A stretch of 64,000 bases of DNA from Carettochelys insculpta (Eukaryota; Chordata; Testudines; Carettochelyidae): the NCBI RefSeq assembly GCF_033958435.1, contig NC_134138.1, positions 186,407,298 through 186,471,297 of the forward strand. The letters run 5' to 3'. Of this stretch, positions 57,301 through 59,866 are shown piece after piece (within the stretch, counting starts at the first letter, position 1; the number at the start of each line of letters is the position of its first letter). The position numbers and the translations under genes were made by a program. The notes beneath the pieces are model-generated. The model saw only the letters and a program-made list of their open reading frames with translations. It was not told the DNA's origin and did no database searches.

Positions 57301-59829
57301 GCACCTCCAGTCTTAGAGTCGAACTTTTGTTGGTTTGCAGCATGCTCAAGTTCTCCAAGAACCATCATAACTTAAATTCTTCTCTTCAACACAGTGAAGA
57401 AGCAACACTTACACATGAGCTTTAGAATCAGTTTTGAACTCCACTGGCTTGGGGTGGGAGAAGGGGGAAGAGGTATCTTACTGGGTTCTCCAATTAAACT
57501 TCTAGATCTTGGAAAAATGCTTTAGAATGTTTGCAGTTTTTAGTGCTTGCCATAAAGACATCCTTCCTAAACATAAACTAAATTTATACATAGCCCACAT
57601 CATCTATTATTGTATCTCAAAGGTAAATGAATACAAGCGCAGAGCTCCAATTTATTGCTTGTCTCACCTACATAGCCAAATATTGTTAAAGGCATGTCTA
57701 CACTTAAAACATTGCTTCAGTGCAACTGTCCCACTGTAGCATTTTGAAGAAGGCAATCTGAGCTGATGGAAGAGAGTTCTTTATTGTTAAAATCCACCTC
57801 CTGGAAAGCTGATAACTATGGGGCGCAGCAGGTCTCCTGCCAACCCTGTTCTGTGTATACAGGCTGTTAGTATGGCATAACTGTGTTGCTCAGGAGTGTA
57901 GAGTTTTCACACCCTTGAGTAGTTATAGCAATATAGATCAGTGATGCAGACCAGGCCCCAGTGATAAATTGTTGGCTGACATTCTTAAGCCAAGGTCTGC
58001 ATTAGTCTTGTATCTAAGGCTGTCTATACTGCACTTTCATTTGTATAACGGTCTCAGTATGAGATATGGGGAGGGGGGAACAGACAAGAAGTTTTACCCA
58101 TGAAAAACATCAGCATGAACAGTGCTTTTCCACCACTGACGACTCTCTCACCAACAAAGCTAGTCCCTCATTTTATTTATTGGTTTTATTTTTGTTGGCA
58201 GCAAAAGTTGTCTCTTGACCACAAAGAGTGGCACACCTTAAAATGGCATATCTACAGCAATACAGCCGCACCACTCTAAGGCTAATGTCTGCATTGTCTA
58301 CCTAAAACTGATCAAGAGATATATTAACACAACTAAAGCATCTACATTACTACACAGCTGGTACTTGGCATTTAATTTTAGTTCAAGGAAAGTTGTGTTG
58401 CTCTTGAAAGCATACCAATACAACTACATCATACTCCTTTCCAGAAAGGATGGAATTAGTTCCTCCAAGAAGTTGTTACTTGAAAGACATTTCTCTCTTG
58501 CAGCACTGAAAAGAGGAACCCTTGTGAAATATTTGATTAAAGCTGAGGAACAACCTAACAGCTCTACCTCCTACTTCTCAAAACTCAGTTATGTACAAAA
58601 AGTTTATGTGCATACTGGAATACTTCCCAGCATGCAAAACAGTTTTAACTCAGTCCAATAGTTTGGTCTCAAAGGAATGTAAGACAGGTCTCATCTTGTC
58701 ATCTGCTACCAATTATGGAAACAAGGTTAAGTTGTTTACACATAAAACAAATCTGACATACATAGAGACTAGATAGACTCCATTTTAACAAACCAAATGC
58801 AGAGGTACAGTTTGTGCTCCAATTTAATTAAAATAATTGCTACTACTTTGTGACGGTTCTTTGAAATCATTAAAGATAAATCACTTCAAATACTCAGATA
58901 CACTTTTAAACTGGTTGGAGAGTATCTAGACAGAGGGCTGCTATAAGTTAATTAAGATCAGCATGGAATTAATTTTTAAACTTGCAGTTATATTGGTGCA
59001 TGAACTGTTAAGAATTTTATCAAAGCAAAACAATCTAATAGTGTATATACACACGTTGAATGTACATGCACAGGCTAATTGATGAGAGTTAAATGTTTTG
59101 TTTTAAAAATGGTACATTGCACTGTGTCCTAACAGCCTCAAGAAGTCTAACATATGAAACAAGCCAGCTCCACATTGGTAGACTCATCTCTTTGGAAGTT
59201 ACGACAACAATTCTTCACGATTTTTACTTCCAGCAAGCTGCTTGCTCAGCGCAACCAGGATACTGACTCGGAGGATGACCAGCCTCACTCAGCTCACTGT
59301 TTGGATTGACAAGTCACCCATCGCCCAAGCACAGCCCCTTCTAACAATCCTCTGAGAAGCAGCAGCATTGCCCCTATGCTAAAGCCAAGGAAAAGGAGCA
59401 CCCGAGGTGGGGTGCCCCACCCGACAGCCTCTGTTCCCGGCAGGGTTCCCGGCTAAAAGCCCACCGCGCACCCTGCACCTTGCTACTGTGCCCCGCCAGG
59501 CAGCCGTGCAAGAAGTGACAGCGTAAGGCCCAGGGCTGTGACACACGAGTGTGATTTGCCGGCTGTGAGGCTGGGGGTGAGCGGCGGGGGGGGAGGGGAA
59601 GTCTCCTCTCCGCGGGGGGCTTCCTCCATCCCCGGCCAAGGCCCGCCCCGCACAGAGTACCTCGCAGCCCGGGGGCGCGAGGAAACCAACTCGCGCCGAG
59701 CTCACGTACAGCAGGGACCGGGCACAGCCCGGCCCGCAGCTCCTGGGCAGAGCAAGCGGCCGCGGCAAGCCCGTCAGCCGGCCGCTGTGGGGGAGGCGCC
59801 GGGCCGCTCACCTCGGTGAAGGGATCCAT
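4841..59829 (-). CDS. ANLN: Anillin, actin-binding cytokinesis scaffold (24 coding exons, complete)
   Basis: Joined exons (high to low): 59829-59812, 51923-51770, 51214-50918, 50526-50189, 49640-49445, 43653-43460, 43311-43204, 42217-42106, 40735-40619, 39541-39303, 34743-34592, 33526-33379, 32703-32568, 32192-32010, 29961-29835, 28589-28541, 28443-28387, 26780-26742, 26397-26376, 25670-25558, 18689-18603, 14633-14526, 5546-5374, 4964-4841. They total 3291 nt, 1096 residues plus stop, with no internal stop. Known role: anillin scaffolds the contractile ring, linking F-actin, myosin II, RhoA, septins and membrane lipids. In order: an N-terminal basic region with an RxxL degron at 41-44; a disordered myosin/F-actin region through about residue 600; the anillin-homology region (Rho-binding helices about 690-790, then a C2-like fold about 800-940); a PH domain at about 955-1080. 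Identification is by recognition of conserved blocks, not by a database search. Exon edges are hand-read and transcript isoforms are unknown. Confidence 0.96.
5374..5546 (-). CDS. ANLN: ANLN coding exon 23 (residues 999-1055)
   Basis: [20 protein letters not shown] and [20 protein letters not shown] are the central PH strands. Acceptor CTTTCAG, donor GTAAGT inside the final Lys codon (phase 2). The DIRS element begins about 460 nt upstream of this acceptor in transcription order. Confidence 0.97.
6004..6370. repeat. DIRS right inverted terminal repeat and internal complementary region
   Basis: Arms 6004-6066 and 6269-6331 are perfect reverse complements (63 bp) around a 202-bp loop holding most of the right terminal repeat. 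Immediately outside, 6332-6368 repeats the first bases of the left terminal repeat. This is the terminal arrangement by which DIRS elements are thought to close into circles. Confidence 0.88.
6411..8468 (-). CDS. DIRS tyrosine recombinase (685-aa open frame)
   Basis: The recognisable recombinase occupies about residues 330-685. [11 protein letters not shown] begins the SAM-like core-binding domain; the catalytic domain has Arg at 495/496 (SARRVSEL), H626-S-T-R629, Trp652 in the H/W position and a candidate nucleophile Tyr662 (KHYAL). It would join the circular cDNA to the target. The first 330 residues overlap the RT/RNase H frame and look non-conserved; an internal ATG at 7466 just before the core domain is a more likely start. 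Frame intact to the TAA at 6411-6413. Confidence 0.9.
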   Translation of the reverse strand: MLAAAGPHGSGDVRSTERQVTHAQHAALAGECIQTGSTHRSQGGVAHSRGAQIPTMVGKPQEPANRGTLPPAANIGFSHYRCLPHRVGSAHGRRGDSRTVVTHGTVTTHKYTGAQSSVQRLQTLSRPHTRQSRRDQYRQYLHHVLYKQASRSSIPCLMRGSNPLMELVHRQQYNLESLILAGCAQCEGRPAEQAFCTLTRVADPSRSATADFPRVGLSPNRPVCHSAQQEVPTILLQGRTGMGVPGGRVRDPVEGPPALCVSSHSADPQSLAESQEGKGPDDPDSPNVGSTTMVPPTPAHVGPSTDASSVCAGSAHASPGVHSLPAPPKPATASMVNPWLSSLESTCTVEVQQVLGSSRRTSTRKTYKQKWTRFTAWCSTKQLTPLLVPIPTILEYLLDLKRGGLSLSSLKVHLAAISAFRHEEEGHTVFAHPMVTRFLKGLVNLYPPRKPIPPLWNLDLVLTTLMGPPFEPLATVPLRLLTIKTTFLLAITSARRVSELAAVMATPPCTVFSKEVVTIRLHPAFVPKVSSEFHINEPIVLPSFYPKPHNSNEEARLHLLDVRRALAFYVDRTKSFRKTDRLLVSLAPKSKGEGLSSQRISKHIVSCIKMCYELKKTPLSATPRAHSTRAVAASTAFFKGVALKDICRAATWSSYDTFAKHYALHRVFQEDTRLSAAVLSGTSCT
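7439..9262 (-). CDS. DIRS reverse transcriptase / RNase H (at least 607 aa)
   Basis: RT domain with [13 protein letters not shown] (residues 73-85), catalytic ALDL Asp at 115, FGLSSAP at 149-155 and YLDD at 179-182. RNase H follows with Asp346 (TTDAS), Glu378 (LEL) and Asp403 (STDN). The C-terminal region ([11 protein letters not shown] onward) is the conserved tail of DIRS pol. The listed first codon is GTG, not ATG; the frame is open further upstream inside gag, with a plausible conserved stretch [15 protein letters not shown]. Translation probably depends on frameshifting, readthrough or reinitiation from gag. No defects are seen. Confidence 0.92.
   Translation of the reverse strand: MLEIIATGYAIPFQSLPPSRPPPKPHLQEASHVARLRQEVDHLMLIGAMERVPEQLQGKGFHSRYFLMEKKTGGWRPILDLRGLNRYLRKQRFRMTTIASILTALDDGDWFAALDLQDVYFHITIHPAHQRFLRFMVGNEHFQYKVLLFGLSSAPRVFTKTLAVVSAYLHRQGVFIFPYLDDCLLKGASKGEVLRMIHVTANTFSSLGLVINLAKSKIDPTQDIEFIGARINSVTARVYLPEARFRAIGSLVQVITFSPTVPVLTCLQLLGHMAAVTFVVQNARLHMRSMQHWLASVYKPAVHTVHRVVSPTAGVRKSLQWWVNPRNLLTGVPFHQPQISVFLTTDASLIGWGAHMGEEVTQGLWSPTEQSLHINILELRAVFNACRHFRDHIQGKVVGISTDNTSTMFYINRQAGVRSRALCAEAIRLWNWCIANNIILKASYLLGAHNVKADQLSRRFALSHEWQIRPDLLRLIFHAWGFPQIDLFATQHNKKCPRFCSRAGLGWGSLGDAFAILWRGPLLYAFLPTVLIHKVLQKARRERARMILIVPTWDRQQWFPLLLRMLDRPPMPLPFAPDLLTQAQGSIVYPHPQSLRLQAWLIHGSAP
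9247..11418 (-). CDS. DIRS gag-like protein (723 aa)
   Basis: Starts [12 protein letters not shown]. Near the N terminus C9, C12, H22, C25, C28, H33, C38 and C41 form the Cys/His cluster seen in vertebrate DIRS gag proteins. A long Pro/Ser/Gln-rich middle follows, then a more ordered segment in about the last 200 residues. It is presumed to package element RNA. The frame is uninterrupted and its 3' end overlaps the RT frame. Assignment rests on position and the Cys cluster, as DIRS gags diverge quickly. Confidence 0.85.
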   Translation of the reverse strand: MSSSGFKKCESCREAMPASDGHSLCIRCLGESHVAQKCSFCAKLTARARRDREMRLKMLLFDKALQPDVPERPQQEGPSGAHKRKAASLTPSAQKQRKASPAQSLPAATASGTGGASSPQPQQQLIGGGTESHVEAAQPPIISQPPRTAGRAVAKQAPVPAAPQAAALSPREPAVQSAQARSLQAPKDTARAAPPSSVPSMVRTGPGSPVRQGAELPPPGRGKAAHKRRHCSPSPDRAVELLSHSPPLMLQTPTRRQGSPLAYPEPPSPFLQPASPWLGPPSPFLGFEPLDYYAKSLSPVSQRSPSPRRRGYAPREWSRSPSQEQCLYCHGRPYHAGHRHHRQSTRERSPQTISYPRGQLRPGTETQASQRGLVMEPRDFPSQTSSERVYHHQQEPEGSRETYPSGSSLSSPDEATAPGDVHPPDDLKQFQELFKRVAFTQGIQTAEVQEKHHQLLKNLRPPASSRVAIPLDEAILESATTIWQTPATIPPVQKRADKKYFVPAKGMEFLFSHPQPNSLAVESSQQRSKTSQFRTGGTDKDAKKLELFGRKVYSSSTLTLRMANYAEHLANHNFDNYSRLTSLMDSLPEDKKPVLKAIVQEGYAASRMGVQIALDVADTAARSTATAVVMLRESWLQTSGIPRDLQAKIVDLPFDSQKLFAESADSVLHSSKDSKATSLTYRSRAAPSLPSHKVIRSDYSTIASDHSTTSGKGSPQTNGCWRS
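11735..11912 (-). repeat. DIRS left (5') inverted terminal repeat
   Basis: Read on the gene strand it starts TTCTTCTTCGAGTGTCCCC and runs to AACCGCC. It matches 6037-6212 read on the plus strand, with a 4-base insertion (ATGT) in the right copy and scattered mismatches. It contains the CpG-rich GCGCATGCGCC core. Confidence 0.88.
12115..12190 (-). repeat. Short dispersed repeat copy, reverse orientation
   Basis: TTAAGGTGCCACAGGACTGC and CTACAGACTAACATGACTAT; truncated. Confidence 0.65.
13598..13705 (+). repeat. Short dispersed repeat (GTRGCACYTTAAAGACTAAC family)
   Basis: AGCACTTTAAAGACTAACAA then GACCCACTTCTTCAGAT. Similar copies: 12115-12190, 24520-24648, 39886-40013, 42308-42540, 48675-48765 and 62503-62632, in both orientations. 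Class unknown to me; SINE or short DNA element. Confidence 0.7.
14526..14633 (-). CDS. ANLN: ANLN coding exon 22 (residues 963-998)
   Basis: [20 protein letters not shown] and [11 protein letters not shown] form the first PH strands (W-RRWCVL signature), identical to human over most positions. Acceptor TTTTCAG, donor GTAATG; phase 0-0. Confidence 0.97.
14802..15177. mobile_element. Hairpin non-autonomous DNA element with poly-G core
   Basis: Ends GGGCTTGTCTGCACTAC and, reversed, GGCTGTGTTTACATTAC. An inner inverted pair (GTGTTGGGAGTTTACTAACG) lies at about 14835-14855 and 15107-15127. A G17 run occupies 15047-15063. Target duplication not resolved. Confidence 0.7.
15766..16167. mobile_element. 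Hairpin non-autonomous DNA element, GGCTGTGTCTACAC family, copy 1
   Basis: Ends GGCTGTGTCTACACGGGCAC and its near reverse complement; flanked by TTT at 15763-15765 and 16168-16170. Most of its 402 bp is a self-complementary hairpin with TTCGAA and CTCATTAG motifs. Target-site size suggests PIF/Harbinger mobilisation. Confidence 0.8.
16212..16352. mobile_element. Short hAT-like element, AGTGGCTTTCAACCTGTGG ends
   Basis: Left AGTGGCTTTCAACCTGTGGTCC, right TGTTGAAAACTAC; the classic short hAT layout. Target duplication not clear. Confidence 0.6.
16455..17470 (+). mobile_element. CR1 LINE 3' fragment (RT C terminus to 3' UTR)
   Basis: Stretches such as AAATGCAAAGTAATGCACAT, CTTGGGAGTCATTATGG and AGAATACTGGGCTAGACAGA match the CR1 ORF2 C terminus and 3' UTR order in amniotes. 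Heavily decayed. Confidence 0.7.
18603..18689 (-). CDS. ANLN: ANLN coding exon 21 (residues 934-962)
   Basis: [19 protein letters not shown] then EERGFL; it ends the anillin-homology region and starts the first PH strand. Acceptor CCCCCAG, donor GTAAGT; 87 nt, phase 0-0. Confidence 0.96.
18775..19200. mobile_element. Non-autonomous DNA element, CTACATTACAGGGA ends
   Basis: Left end GGCACATCTACATTACAGGG with GATTGAC; right end GTCAATCCCTGTAGTGAAGA, an imperfect reverse complement. The internal TAGCTACGCAATTAATGTAGC stretch resembles one near 30197-30220, so that region is probably a second, more decayed copy. Confidence 0.65.
19620..20400. repeat. GC-rich dispersed element with degenerate C-rich repeats
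   Basis: Starts near GTAGAAAACCCCTGGGCTG and continues with CACCC/CAGACCCC repeats at 20040-20260 similar to 63220-63720. Possibly hAT-derived; no ends defined. Confidence 0.5.
20455..20842. mobile_element. Hairpin non-autonomous DNA element, same family, copy 2 (near-perfect palindrome)
   Basis: 388 bp flanked by CAA at 20452-20454 and 20843-20845. The two halves are reverse complements almost throughout, meeting near 20641, with several TTCGAA sites. Two overlapping opposite-strand open frames here encode nearly the same peptide because of the palindrome; they are not genes. Confidence 0.85.
20930..21030 (+). repeat. Dispersed repeat shared with 62380-62490
   Basis: Both contain GCATAGTGAAAGTAAATACA, AATAAATACAG and GGTAAATAAAGTA in the same order. 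The family was not identified. Confidence 0.7.
21488..21807. mobile_element. Non-autonomous DNA element, GTTGAACCTCTCT ends
   Basis: Left GTTGAACCTCTCTTGTCCAGC and right AATTAGAGAGGTTCAAC are inverted repeats over about 16 bp; a GCTGG/CCAGC match extends inward. Likely Tigger/pogo-like. Confidence 0.7.
22388..22685. mobile_element. Hairpin non-autonomous DNA element, AGCTGCTTCTACACATGCCC ends
   Basis: A 20-bp-plus terminal inverted repeat encloses inner inverted copies of CATGCCTCATTAGCAT. About 298 bp. Resembles the TCTACAC-type elements in this window but with its own ends. Confidence 0.72.
24520..24648 (-). repeat. Short dispersed repeat copy, reverse orientation
   Basis: CTGACAAAGTGGGTCTTTGC, GAAAGCTTATGCTCCAGAAT, then CAGACTAACACGGCTACCCC. 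Same family as 13598-13705. Confidence 0.7.
25338..25377 (+). repeat. A40 homopolymer (T40 on the ANLN strand), intron 20
   Basis: Uninterrupted run about 180 nt downstream of exon 20. Its length may be affected by assembly or polymerase slippage. Confidence 0.95.
25558..25670 (-). CDS. ANLN: ANLN coding exon 20 (residues 896-933)
   Basis: [20 protein letters not shown] and [11 protein letters not shown] match the conserved late C2-like strands. Acceptor ATGTCAG, donor GTAATG, ending in phase 0. Confidence 0.96.
26376..26397 (-). CDS. ANLN: ANLN coding exon 19 (microexon, 22 nt)
   Basis: Encodes KSTLLTP plus one base, matching the KSNIHSS stretch of human anillin. Acceptor TTTCCAG, donor GTAAGC. 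It is required for phase: exon 18 ends in phase 0 and exon 20 needs one base carried in. Confidence 0.9.
26742..26780 (-). CDS. ANLN: ANLN coding exon 18 (residues 876-888), 39 nt
   Basis: Encodes [13 protein letters not shown], against human [13 protein letters not shown]. Phase 0-0. Acceptor TTATAG, donor GTAAGT. Too short for automatic reading-frame searches, but the match is unambiguous. Confidence 0.95.
26781..28386. other. ANLN intron 17
   Basis: No exon visible. An isolated CAGGTTGCACCTCCCTGG terminus at 27575 suggests an old DNA-element fragment; otherwise featureless. Confidence 0.55.
28387..28443 (-). CDS. ANLN: ANLN coding exon 17 (residues 857-875)
   Basis: A 57-nt exon, phase 0-0, encoding a basic linker (KDKKKK-type Lys run). 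It corresponds to the KKKKTSKSK loop of human anillin. Acceptor TTTTACAG, donor GTGAAC. Skipping would be in frame. Confidence 0.92.
28541..28589 (-). CDS. ANLN: ANLN coding exon 16 (residues 840-856)
   Basis: A 49-nt exon encoding [16 protein letters not shown], against human QDVSNDFEINIEVYSL. Acceptor TATTTTAG, donor GTATGT, ending in phase 0. Confidence 0.95.
28590..29834. other. ANLN intron 15
   Basis: AT-rich; no exon, RNA or clear repeat ends recognised. Confidence 0.55.
29835..29961 (-). CDS. ANLN: ANLN coding exon 15 (residues 798-839)
   Basis: [20 protein letters not shown] matches human [20 protein letters not shown]; C2-like strands of the anillin-homology region. Donor GTGAGT falls after the second base of a Leu codon. 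Confidence 0.94.
30040..30295. mobile_element. Decayed copy of the CTACATTACAGGG-type element
   Basis: Begins TATGTCTACGCTACCCTGG and contains GGGTCAATCTTCTGG and TAGCTACACAATTGCCATAGC, similar in order to 18775-19200. The right end (TCACTACATTCCAGAAGA) is only approximate. Confidence 0.45.
30786..31030. mobile_element. Partial relative of the Harbinger element's end
   Basis: AATCTACACTACAAGATAAA resembles the 35576 terminus, and CACTGTGGGAACCTATCCCA resembles 38190-38215 inside that element. Right end not found. Confidence 0.45.
32010..32192 (-). CDS. ANLN: ANLN coding exon 14 (residues 737-797)
   Basis: [15 protein letters not shown] then [20 protein letters not shown], the second helix and first strand of the anillin-homology region. 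Acceptor CTTCACAG, donor GTAAGG, ending in phase 1. Confidence 0.96.
32568..32703 (-). CDS. ANLN: ANLN coding exon 13 (residues 692-736)
   Basis: [20 protein letters not shown] followed by [17 protein letters not shown] is the helical start of the anillin-homology region, which contacts RhoA in human anillin. A T26 tract lies 21 nt upstream of the acceptor. Donor GTATGT; ends one base into the next codon. Confidence 0.96.
32725..32750 (+). repeat. A26 homopolymer (T26 upstream of the ANLN exon 13 acceptor)
   Basis: On the gene strand T26 ends 21 nt before exon 13, in the position of an extended polypyrimidine tract. Confidence 0.95.
33379..33526 (-). CDS. ANLN: ANLN coding exon 12 (residues 642-691)
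   Basis: [20 protein letters not shown] is nearly identical to human anillin and leads into the anillin-homology region. Acceptor AAAAAAG is unusually purine-rich for its last bases; donor GTATGT; ends in phase 0. Confidence 0.94.
34045..34440 (-). mobile_element. CR1 LINE 3' fragment, reverse orientation
   Basis: TGGCCATATGGGTCAGACCA and TAGCCCAGTATCCTGTCTTC are the reverse complement of the CR1 3' consensus; the CCCTCTGGCAAGGAGTTCCA block corresponds to further upstream 3' sequence. Confidence 0.7.
34592..34743 (-). CDS. ANLN: ANLN coding exon 11 (residues 592-641)
   Basis: [20 protein letters not shown] corresponds to human [20 protein letters not shown]. Acceptor TTTCCCAG, donor GTAACA, ending in phase 2 (codon completed as Ser in exon 12). 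Confidence 0.94.
36360..36545 (+). pseudogene. Harbinger Myb/SANT-like partner protein remnant (acidic C-terminal part)
   Basis: One plus-strand frame reads [20 protein letters not shown] then [14 protein letters not shown], resembling the acidic linker and DSQ-LF-TL motif of Harbinger Myb-like proteins. The trihelix part upstream is only faintly visible. Called from context. Confidence 0.5.
37116..37717 (-). pseudogene. Harbinger transposase remnant
   Basis: Pieces in different frames: an N-terminal stretch [14 protein letters not shown] (near 37650), GTIDGTH (near 37510, the first catalytic Asp), [11 protein letters not shown] and [12 protein letters not shown] (37390-37440), then [20 protein letters not shown] (near 37250). 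The second catalytic Asp expected in GDPAYPL is Asn here. Frameshifts and stops separate the pieces. Confidence 0.82.
39303..39541 (-). CDS. ANLN: ANLN coding exon 10 (residues 512-591)
   Basis: Acidic exon: [20 protein letters not shown] and the conserved [14 protein letters not shown] block (here [20 protein letters not shown]). Acceptor TTCCAG, donor GTGAGA, ending in phase 0. Confidence 0.95.
39886..40013. repeat. Palindromic pair of the short dispersed repeat
   Basis: GGTCCTGTGGCACCTTATAG appears, then its reverse complement CTATAACGTGCCACAGGACC 50 bp later, forming a hairpin, followed by the family's CAGACTAACACGGCCACCCC end. Confidence 0.75.
40174..40573. mobile_element. Non-autonomous DNA element, CAGGYTG-ACCTCCC ends
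   Basis: Left CAGGCTGAAACTCTCTCATCC and, reversed right, CAGGTTGTACCTCCCTTGTC; the interior is GC-rich (Arg/Pro-coding by chance). Similar termini appear singly at 27575-27597. Confidence 0.65.
40619..40735 (-). CDS. ANLN: ANLN coding exon 9 (residues 473-511)
   Basis: [20 protein letters not shown] resembles the human region GFTECEMTKSSPLKITL. Acceptor TTTCCTAG, donor GTTTGT (a weaker donor), phase 1 to phase 1. Confidence 0.88.
42106..42217 (-). CDS. ANLN: ANLN coding exon 8 (residues 436-472)
   Basis: Weakly conserved, Ser/Thr-rich ([18 protein letters not shown]). Called from its CTTCAG acceptor, GTGAGA donor and exact phase fit (0 in, 1 out) between two well-supported exons. Sequence similarity alone would not support it. 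Confidence 0.85.
42308..42540. repeat. Second palindromic pair of the short dispersed repeat
   Basis: Forward copy GTGGCACCTTACAGACTATC with AAGACCCACTTCATCAG, then the reverse CTGTAAGGTGCCACATGACT after TTGATGAAGTGGGTCTTTGC. Head-to-head arrangement, about 230 bp. Confidence 0.75.
43204..43311 (-). CDS. ANLN: ANLN coding exon 7 (residues 400-435)
   Basis: [20 protein letters not shown] matches the conserved ERQKELA-LRGRFDKGN-WS block. 108 nt, phase 0 at both ends, so it could be skipped in frame. Acceptor ACATTTAG, donor GTAATA. Confidence 0.94.
43460..43653 (-). CDS. ANLN: ANLN coding exon 6 (residues 335-399)
   Basis: Contains [17 protein letters not shown] and [18 protein letters not shown], among the best conserved blocks of the F-actin-binding region. 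Its acceptor follows a (TG)24 and T-rich tract (see regulatory entry). It is 194 nt long and enters in phase 1 but leaves in phase 0, so skipping it would shift the frame. Confidence 0.95.
43655..43718 (-). promoter_or_regulatory. (TG)n-T(n) tract at the ANLN exon 6 acceptor
   Basis: On the gene strand, 24 dinucleotide units of TG with one CG interruption (43671-43718) are followed by GG, a T-rich tract and GAAG, then exon 6 at 43653. UG repeats next to a 3' splice site are known TDP-43 and CELF binding sites; CFTR exon 9 has the same layout. Functional effect here is inference. Confidence 0.7.
43671..43718 (+). repeat. CA microsatellite, 24 units
   Basis: Pure except one CG unit at 43683-43684. 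It reads TG on the ANLN strand. Confidence 0.95.
44045..44653 (+). pseudogene. CR1 ORF1 remnant with SGNH-like esterase domain
   Basis: Two adjacent frames, split by a stop near 44277, carry the GDSLLRGTE (GDSL) motif and the HVGTN block of the esterase domain known from CR1 ORF1 proteins. The frame then drifts off the consensus after about 44480. Not expected to be functional. Confidence 0.8.
44850..47510 (+). pseudogene. CR1 ORF2 remnant (endonuclease and reverse transcriptase)
   Basis: Fragments in several frames: AP-endonuclease pieces ([22 protein letters not shown]), RT pieces including YLDFSKAFD (around 46405), [13 protein letters not shown] sequence near 46580 and FADD near 46670, and the C-terminal RVVKHWNK block near 47390. 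Repeated frameshifts and stops mean it is inactive. Confidence 0.85.
48230..48535. mobile_element. Possible non-autonomous element with AACCAGTTAA ends
   Basis: CAGTTAACCAGTTAAACTGA on the left and GCTAACCAGTTAACCATTAA on the right enclose a GC-rich interior. Class unknown. Confidence 0.5.
48675..48765 (+). repeat. Short dispersed repeat copy
   Basis: TATGGCACCTTAAAGACTAA then GGGCAAAGACCCACTTTGTC. Confidence 0.7.
49445..49640 (-). CDS. ANLN: ANLN coding exon 5 (residues 270-334)
   Basis: Starts [10 protein letters not shown] and ends NPTTPG, joining the exon 6 sequence GSGIKPF as in human TTPGGTGIKPF. Acceptor CCTTTTAG, donor GTAAGG, ending in phase 1. Polar, Lys/Pro/Ser-rich disordered segment inside the F-actin-binding region. 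Confidence 0.94.
50189..50526 (-). CDS. ANLN: ANLN coding exon 4 (residues 157-269)
   Basis: Carries the highly conserved [16 protein letters not shown] block and QEQPGT-CLSKL, part of the myosin-binding and F-actin-binding region. Acceptor TTTACAG, donor GTGAGT; the exon ends in phase 0 on a Ser codon. Confidence 0.95.
50918..51214 (-). CDS. ANLN: ANLN coding exon 3 (residues 58-156)
   Basis: Acceptor TTTTACAG; donor GTATGT. Starts [12 protein letters not shown] and ends with the conserved block [16 protein letters not shown] just before the donor. The middle is low-complexity, Ser/Pro-rich and divergent, as expected for the disordered N-terminal half. Phase 1 at both ends. Confidence 0.94.
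51770..51923 (-). CDS. ANLN: ANLN coding exon 2 (residues 7-57)
   Basis: Begins [20 protein letters not shown] after a TATTTAG acceptor and ends one base into codon 58 before GTATCC. It covers the conserved N terminus that in human binds CD2AP. R41-E-P-L44 is an RxxL box at the same residues as the APC/C-Cdh1 degron described for human anillin, so cell-cycle degradation is probably conserved. Confidence 0.95.
52065..52412. mobile_element. hAT-like non-autonomous element with C/A-rich core
   Basis: Left CAGAGGACGCCAAACTTTT and right AAAGTTTGGGAACCACTCTCC are imperfect inverted repeats of the hAT CAGNGGTTCCCAAACTTT type. Confidence 0.6.
52696..53003 (+). repeat. Inverted duplication in ANLN intron 1, arm 1
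   Basis: Reads AATGCCAGAAGCATTGCAAA to GAGTTAAGCACAACTCAAAA. Arm 2 (54216-54539) is its reverse complement with few mismatches apart from a longer TG/CA run. It includes a hAT-like terminus, unique flank and the end of a CAGTA element. Confidence 0.9.
52934..53510 (-). mobile_element. Same CAGTAGTCCCTC element, copy 2, opposite orientation
   Basis: Right edge reads GAGGGACTACTG followed by TA; reversed it aligns with copy 1 at 1260 for most of its length. Its other end (AGTAAACCCTC) lies inside the inverted duplication described below. The middle is C/A-rich low complexity. Confidence 0.72.
54216..54539 (-). repeat. Inverted duplication in ANLN intron 1, arm 2
   Basis: Reverse complement of 52696-53003; carries (TG)n at about 54290-54323, where arm 1 has only a short CA run. 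The spacer between arms is about 1.2 kb. Confidence 0.9.
54290..54323 (+). repeat. TG microsatellite, about 17 units, in inverted arm 2
   Basis: Expanded relative to the short CA run at 52917-52929 in arm 1. Confidence 0.9.
55421..55629. mobile_element. Short TA-flanked DNA element (CAGTAGACTGATATC ends)
   Basis: 209 bp: CAGTAGACTGATATCTGGCA at the left, AAAGAGAGTTTACTG at the right, TA duplicated at 55419-55420 and 55630-55631. Termini resemble those of the other CAGTA elements. Confidence 0.72.
55740..56905 (+). mobile_element. CR1 LINE 3' fragment, split by a DNA element
   Basis: Left part (TAATGAGGAGAGATTAAAAA, TTGGAAAAAGCGATGAC) and right part (GGAACTTATTACCAGGGGAT ... AGGATACTGGGCTATATAGA) are consecutive CR1 3' sequence interrupted by 56071-56608. 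Confidence 0.72.
56071..56608. mobile_element. TA-flanked DNA element (CAGTAAACCCTCC ends) inside a CR1 tail
   Basis: CAGTAAACCCTCC on the left and GAGGGATTACTG on the right, with TA at 56069-56070 and 56609-56610. The interior is GC-rich without a transposase. The surrounding CR1 sequence resumes directly after it. Confidence 0.8.
57000..59370. other. ANLN intron 1, promoter-proximal part
   Basis: AT-rich with weak TGTCTACACT-type motifs at about 57694 and 58020 that may be old element ends. I see no alternative first exon. Confidence 0.5.
59812..59829 (-). CDS. ANLN: ANLN coding exon 1 (residues 1-6)
   Basis: Encodes only MDPFTE, identical to the start of human anillin. The ATG (59827-59829) has G at -3 and G at +4, a strong Kozak context. 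The exon ends GAG followed by GTGAGC, a strong donor, in phase 0. The intron 1 sequence beyond is also open for about 145 codons but shows no anillin similarity. Confidence 0.93.
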
Positions 59830-59834
59830 TGCTA

Positions 59835-59836
<2 letters not shown>

Positions 59837-59865
<29 letters not shown>
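59837..59865 (-). repeat. GCA/CAG trinucleotide repeat in the ANLN 5' leader
   Basis: Nine uninterrupted GCT units on the plus strand (GCA on the mRNA strand) end 7 nt before the start codon. The frame in register with ATG reads poly-Ala, but I found no upstream in-frame ATG, so it is treated as untranslated. Confidence 0.9.

Positions 59866-59866
<1 letters not shown>

Noticed and set aside
59374..59829. A 151-codon open frame starting at the anillin ATG and running through the exon 1 donor
   Set aside because: After MDPFTE the sequence has no anillin similarity, a strong GTGAGC donor is present, and the next exon continues the known protein. The frame stays open because of GC-rich composition.
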